From an uncultured Bacteroidales bacterium (GTDB lineage Bacteria; Bacteroidota; Bacteroidia; Bacteroidales; Bacteroidaceae): a stretch of DNA of 64,000 bases. A program made the position numbers and the translations under genes. The notes under the pieces are model-generated. The model worked only from the letters and a program-made list of their open reading frames with translations. It did no database searches and had not been told where the DNA came from. This document shows positions 60,538 to 64,000 of the stretch, in pieces (position 1 is the first letter of the stretch; each line of letters opens with the position of its first letter). Where the stretch lies: contig CACXKA010000004.1 of the NCBI GenBank assembly GCA_902768125.1, positions 181,406 to 245,405 of the forward strand. Direction: 5' to 3'.

Positions 60538-60913
60538 TCCTCACGATGTCCTGAATGTTGGCAATGATGCTGATGAGTCCGAAGCTCATCAGCAGGGAGA
60601 GGGCGATGGCGACAAGGATGCGGGAGTTCTCGCTGATCCACTGGAGGAAGACCGAGTGCAGGCGGAAGGTGAAGAGGGGGGCGTCGGCTGGTGTGGCAAG
60701 GAGAAACGTGATGCCGACGGCTCCGCTGATGATGCCGATGACAAACGTCGCCACCATCGCCATCTTGTAACGGCGAATCGTAGCCTCCTGATACTGCTTG
60801 AGGTACTCGACGGCATCCAGACGCCGGTTGAGCGATGTCATGAACGCGTCGCTGTCGTCGAATTGCGGTTTCTGAGCGAGGAAAAGATCCTCAAGTGCTT
60901 TATCTTTCTTCAT
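60485..60913 (-). CDS. Membrane protein paired with the ECF sigma factor
   Basis: The protein has 142 residues with two TM segments (about 52-72 and 96-116). The N-terminal 45 residues are helical and cytoplasmic. The position, overlapping the sigma gene by 4 bp, is that of an anti-sigma factor, but no known anti-sigma domain is evident, so the role is inferred. The C-terminal codons are within array C. Confidence 0.7.
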   Translation of the reverse strand: MKKDKALEDLFLAQKPQFDDSDAFMTSLNRRLDAVEYLKQYQEATIRRYKMAMVATFVIGIISGAVGITFLLATPADAPLFTFRLHSVFLQWISENSRILVAIALSLLMSFGLISIIANIQDIVRMRRKRNIHSVGTEYLLL

Positions 60914-61386
60914 AGTTTCAGTCTTTCTTTTAGTTTGTCACGTCCTCGTGAGAGTTGTTTCTTAATGGCATCTTCCGAAGTGTCGGTGATGGCGGCGATC
61001 TCCTTGATGCTGTATCCGTTGAGATAGAACAGCGTGATGGCAGAGCGTTCCTTGGGGGGAAGGGTGCGCAGGGCGAGGTAGAGATCCTGGTGGGCGAAAC
61101 TGACATCAGCAGGCGTGCCGCCAATGAGTGTCCGGGCCTCGTCGATGCTGTTCATCGTCCGACAACTCGCCTTGTGATTGAGGAACGTGTTGTGGGCAAT
61201 CTTGAAGAGCCACGACCGGAACTTCCCCTTGTCCTGATAACCCGCTGAGGAGACATAAGCCTTGACCAACGCATCCTGCGCAAGGTCGTCGGCATCGTCC
61301 TTCTTGCCACAACAGAGGGCAAGCAAGAAGCCTCTCAATGCCTCCTGCTCACGCTCCACGTGGGTGATGAATTCTTCGCGAGTCAC
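60910..61386 (-). CDS. ECF-type RNA polymerase sigma factor
   Basis: The protein has 158 residues. Region 2 (DADDLAQDALVKAYVSSAGY, then FRSWLFKIAHNTFLNHK) and region 4 (LRTLPPKERSAITLFYLNGYSIKEIAAIT) are present, with no region 3. The downstream gene overlaps by 4 bp (TGATG-like junction) and encodes a membrane partner. Confidence 0.93.
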   Translation of the reverse strand: MTREEFITHVEREQEALRGFLLALCCGKKDDADDLAQDALVKAYVSSAGYQDKGKFRSWLFKIAHNTFLNHKASCRTMNSIDEARTLIGGTPADVSFAHQDLYLALRTLPPKERSAITLFYLNGYSIKEIAAITDTSEDAIKKQLSRGRDKLKERLKL

Positions 61387-61389
61387 GGT

Positions 61390-61860
61390 TTACGCCTGTT
61401 TGGTCAGTTCACGTTCTTCAGCCTCTAACTCTTTGGCAAGCATCTTCTTGGTGACAAAATAGTTGATGAAGAAGGCAATGCCGACGGCAAGGAAAATAAA
61501 GCCCCACACACTGGCGAATACAGGGTCATCTGCATCATAACCACCTACATAACCCAAGTAGGTTCCAAGCCCGACGAAGACAAGTCCAAGCATCGATAAA
61601 AGAATCCCCCACTGCAGTTTGTTAACTTGCTTCTTCCTCAGCGATTTCGGAGCCATCTTCTTCAGAAGCTCTTCAGCATCTATGTTAGGGTTCTTCTCGA
61701 TGGCAGCCAACACCACCTCCGCGCGCTTGTCGGTCTCATTCCGCTTATTGCGAATAATCAACCAAACGATTAAAATAAAAAGAGTGAATCCCAATACAAT
61801 CGGCACAAAAACGATGATTCCCGCCAAAATTGCTGCTAAGTCTGCAAAATCAGTAAACAT
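61390..61860 (-). CDS. Membrane protein with DUF6249-like layout
   Basis: The protein has 156 residues from MFTDFADLAAILAG; a longer frame to 61914 lacks support. Three TM segments (about 10-32, 85-105, 118-138) surround a cytoplasmic loop (EVVLAAIEKNPNIDAEELLKKM). It recalls DUF6249 proteins, often found next to ECF sigma genes. It ends 3 bp before the sigma start and so probably belongs to its operon. Confidence 0.7.
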   Translation of the reverse strand: MFTDFADLAAILAGIIVFVPIVLGFTLFILIVWLIIRNKRNETDKRAEVVLAAIEKNPNIDAEELLKKMAPKSLRKKQVNKLQWGILLSMLGLVFVGLGTYLGYVGGYDADDPVFASVWGFIFLAVGIAFFINYFVTKKMLAKELEAEERELTKQA

Positions 61861-61978
61861 ATTCTTATGAGTTTTTATTGTTAAACATTTATTTGTCTTG
61901 AACCAGTTCACCAATATAACAAGTCAAAACAACAAAAGGTGACATCAGTCATCATTTTTTTTGAAAGAATTTTTCAGC

Positions 61979-63160
61979 TCACGAAGAAGCTTTCCTCCTG
62001 TCGTGCATTTCCGCCGTAGCAGTGAAGAGCACGTCGCTGCTAGAGTTGAGGGCTGTCTCGACGGAATCTTGCACCACGCCAATGATGAAACCTACGGCAA
62101 CAGCCTGCATGGACACATCAGGCGAGATGCCGAAAAGGGAACAAGCCATGGGAACGAGTAGCAGAGAACCACCTGCCACACCAGAGGCTCCACAAGCTCC
62201 GAGGGTGGCAACCAAACTCAAGAAAAGAGCTGAAAGAAAAGAAACCTCGATGCCGACGGTGTGGGCGACGGCAAGGGACAGCACGGTAATGGTGACAGCC
62301 GCACCACTCATGTTGATGGTGGAACCAAGCGGAATGCTGACCGAATAGAAGTTCTTGTCAAGATTGAGTCGACGGCACAAGTCCATGTTGACAGGAATGT
62401 TGGCAGCAGAAGAGCGTGTGAAGAAAGCATTCAGTCCACTCTCCTTGAGGCATTGCCACACCAACGGATAGGGATTGCGTCGAAGATAGAAGAACACAAT
62501 CAACGGATTGAGAATAAGCGATGTGAAAAGCATGCAGCCAACCAAGAGCAGAAGCAGTTTGCCATAATCCGTGAATATCTCCAAACCACTCTCAGATACA
62601 GACATGAACACCAGTCCCATAATACCGAAAGGGGCAAACTGAATGACCCAGCTGACAACCTGTGAAATCACATCCGAGAAATCGCTGACGACTTGGATGG
62701 TATGTTCGCTGGCACGAATCTTCAATGCCAAACCCACGACGACAGCCCAAAAGAGGATGCCGATGTAGTTGGCATTTGTGATGGAATGCAGAGGATTCGT
62801 CACCATGTTGGTCAGCATGTGGGTGAAGATGTCACCCAAGCCTCCCGGGGCTTCACCGCTGGCAACCTCCTTGAGCGTCATGGTCACGGGAAAGAGGAAA
62901 CTGCCGACCACAGCCACCAGCGCTGCCATGAATGTAGCAAAAAGATAGAGCGTGATGACAGTACCGAAACGTGCTCCCAGCCCACCCTTTGCCTTGGCAA
63001 TGGAAGCAGACACCAACACCGCCACCAGCACTGGTGCAATAGCCTTCAACGCGCTGACAAACACTTTGCCCAAAACACCCACAACCTTGAGCTGCGGACA
63101 GCACAAACCCAATACGACCCCCACCACCAAACCGAGGAGGATACGCAAGACGAGGCTCAT
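61979..63160 (-). CDS. sstT: Serine/threonine:Na+ symporter SstT
   Basis: The protein has 393 residues from the ATG at 63160 (MSLVLRILLG), or 405 from 63196. It has about eight TM segments and the dicarboxylate/amino acid:cation symporter motifs TRSSAANIPVNM and GSTINMSGAAVTI. It takes up Ser and Thr with Na+. The TATCTTTG box at 63201 is only 5 bp from the ATG at 63196, so that start would be leaderless; the internal ATG is preferred. Confidence 0.92.
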   Translation of the reverse strand: MSLVLRILLGLVVGVVLGLCCPQLKVVGVLGKVFVSALKAIAPVLVAVLVSASIAKAKGGLGARFGTVITLYLFATFMAALVAVVGSFLFPVTMTLKEVASGEAPGGLGDIFTHMLTNMVTNPLHSITNANYIGILFWAVVVGLALKIRASEHTIQVVSDFSDVISQVVSWVIQFAPFGIMGLVFMSVSESGLEIFTDYGKLLLLLVGCMLFTSLILNPLIVFFYLRRNPYPLVWQCLKESGLNAFFTRSSAANIPVNMDLCRRLNLDKNFYSVSIPLGSTINMSGAAVTITVLSLAVAHTVGIEVSFLSALFLSLVATLGACGASGVAGGSLLLVPMACSLFGISPDVSMQAVAVGFIIGVVQDSVETALNSSSDVLFTATAEMHDRRKASS

Positions 63161-63200
63161 GCTCGTCCATTTTCTCAAATAATAGGTAATTTTCATGTTG

Positions 63201-63208
63201 CAAAGATA
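63201..63208 (-). promoter_or_regulatory. Promoter -7 box for sstT
   Basis: TATCTTTG on the minus strand. Used to choose the sstT start. Confidence 0.65.
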
Positions 63209-63229
63209 CACCTTTCCAGCGAATTTTCC

Positions 63230-63237
63230 TATCTTTG
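63230..63237 (+). promoter_or_regulatory. Promoter -7 box for the Mug-like gene
   Basis: TATCTTTG, 21 bp before the ATG at 63259, divergent from sstT. Confidence 0.65.
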
Positions 63238-63258
63238 CAAACAGAAAATCATGAAACC

Positions 63259-63882
63259 ATGAGTTATCTAAACAAAGAGAACATCACACGAAGCACAAAC
63301 GAGGTGGAATACCACCCCCTCATCCCGTTTCTGCCCGAAAACGCCAAGGTCCTCTTCCTCGGCAGTTTCCCGCCACAACGCAAACGGTGGTGCATCGACT
63401 TCTTTTACCCCAATTACATCAACGATCACTGGCGTCTGGAGGGAGAAATCTTCTTCGGCGACAAGAATCACTTTGTCGATTTGGAGACCAAACGCTTCCG
63501 TCTTGATGACATCATCGCCCATTGCCAAGAAAAAGGCATCGCCTTCTTCGATACCGCCACTGCCATCCGGAGACAAAAGGACAACGCTTCGGACAAATTC
63601 CTCGAAGTAGTGGAGCAGACCAACATTCGTACTCTCCTCGCTCAACTGCCCCATTGTCAAGCCATTGTCACCACCGGTGAGAAAGCCACCGACACCATCT
63701 GCGACTTCCTGGGCATCCCCCAAACACCGAAGGTCAACACCTTCGTCCCCATCCCCAACACCTATAACAAAGACGGAAAGCAACTCGTTCTCTATCGCCT
63801 TCCGTCCTCCTCACGCGCCTACCCTCTTGCCTTCGACAAGAAAGTGGAAGCCTATCGCCGTATGTTTGACCTGATGCTCTAA
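63259..63882 (+). CDS. Uracil-DNA glycosylase-like (Mug/UDG-superfamily) protein
   Basis: The protein has 207 residues from MSYLNKENITRS. AKVLFLGSFPPQRKRWCIDFFYPN is the glycosylase motif 1 region (a G-x-F-P form), and FDTATAIRRQKDNASD and ATDTICDFLGIP follow. It probably removes deaminated bases; which one is unknown. The gene is monocistronic between sstT and the rRNA operon. Confidence 0.8.
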   Translation: MSYLNKENITRSTNEVEYHPLIPFLPENAKVLFLGSFPPQRKRWCIDFFYPNYINDHWRLEGEIFFGDKNHFVDLETKRFRLDDIIAHCQEKGIAFFDTATAIRRQKDNASDKFLEVVEQTNIRTLLAQLPHCQAIVTTGEKATDTICDFLGIPQTPKVNTFVPIPNTYNKDGKQLVLYRLPSSSRAYPLAFDKKVEAYRRMFDLML

Positions 63883-63900
63883 ACACACCCAAAAACCAAC

Positions 63901-63939
63901 AAAAAAAGGAGTCCCACGCATTGCTGCATGGAACTCCTC
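63901..63939 (-). terminator. Terminator downstream of the 5S rRNA gene
   Basis: On the minus strand AGGAGTTCCATGC pairs with GCGTGGGACTCCT around a short loop, followed by seven T. It lies directly after the 5S rRNA. Confidence 0.85.
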
Positions 63940-63941
63940 TC

Positions 63942-64000
63942 AAGAAGGCGGCGACCTACTCTCCCGCATTGCGGTGCAGTACCATCGGCGCGCCCGGGCT
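63942..64000 (-). rRNA. rrf: 5S rRNA, 3' part (truncated by window edge)
   Basis: The minus strand reads CCGATGGTACTGC, then GCGGGAGAGTAGGTCGCCGC and CTTCTT, the conserved 3' end of 5S rRNA. The 5' part lies beyond the right edge, where 23S and 16S genes are expected. Confidence 0.92.

Noticed and set aside
60252-60554. Gene for a 100-residue repeat protein
   Set aside because: It is the translation of array C and overlaps a promoter and the 3' end of another gene.

Overview
The window looks like chromosome from a Bacteroidales bacterium of the Prevotellaceae type (Prevotella/Segatella-like). The evidence is the recurrent promoter -7 box TAnnTTTG with an upstream TTTG/TTG about 20 bp away, the near absence of Shine-Dalgarno sequences, the fused lpxC-fabZ gene, the DAHP synthase/chorismate mutase fusion, the SO_0444-type metal permease and DKNYY proteins. 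Most of it is core genome with accessory islands between. No insertion sequence, prophage or CRISPR array was seen.

Layout. 1-1.8 kb: end of a YARHG protein and two exported proteins. 1.8-9.4 kb (minus): PBP1A, miaA, two hypotheticals and the lipid A genes lpxA, lpxC/fabZ, lpxD. 9.4-15.7 kb (plus): purM, prfA, a membrane protein, pyrF and an HD hydrolase. 15.7-17.1 kb: locus A, a gene with a Gly/Pro-rich tail between a 42-bp tandem array and a hairpin element. 17.1-26.6 kb: lipoprotein, MerR regulator, pepD, flippase-like protein, rsmA, lpxB, surE, tRNA-Gln, an HsdR-N-like protein, a zinc-ribbon protein and a NIF3 protein. 26.8-35.8 kb (plus): a long membrane-stress or export cluster (ABC transporter, GntR regulator, DUF2807 protein, MacB-type ABC, HlyD, TolC). 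35.9-40.1 kb (plus): a phenylalanine/tyrosine operon preceded by what reads as a complete attenuator with an 18-residue Tyr/Phe-rich leader peptide. 40.2-42.5 kb: a vapBC-like module, a possible relic module, a lipocalin-like lipoprotein and a beta-barrel protein. 42.9-44.6 kb: a candidate structured 6S-like RNA and locus B, the second copy of the array/gene/hairpin cassette. 44.6-51 kb: GH3 glycosidase, TPR protein, recQ, recJ. 51.4-59.7 kb: a candidate small RNA, metal permease, HhH beta-barrel protein, nadD, trpS, ComEA-like protein and two DKNYY proteins. 59.7-64 kb: AraC-like regulator with a third 42-bp array, an ECF sigma operon, sstT, a Mug-like glycosylase and the 3' end of a 5S rRNA gene on the minus strand, which implies an rRNA operon just beyond the right edge.

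Most interesting signals. (1) The Tyr/Phe leader peptide with terminator and competing antiterminator in front of pheA. (2) Three unrelated-sequence tandem arrays with the same 42-bp unit, each directly upstream of a gene; two flank paralogous genes that also share a 3' palindromic element whose 27-bp loop is inverted relative to its flanks. (3) A rod-like RNA fold with its own promoter at 42.9 kb. (4) Many short intergenic repeats of period 7 (sometimes 8), some of which have invaded stop codons or coding sequence (lpxB, pyrF, the HD gene). All assignments come from reading the sequence and recalled family knowledge; no database search was run.
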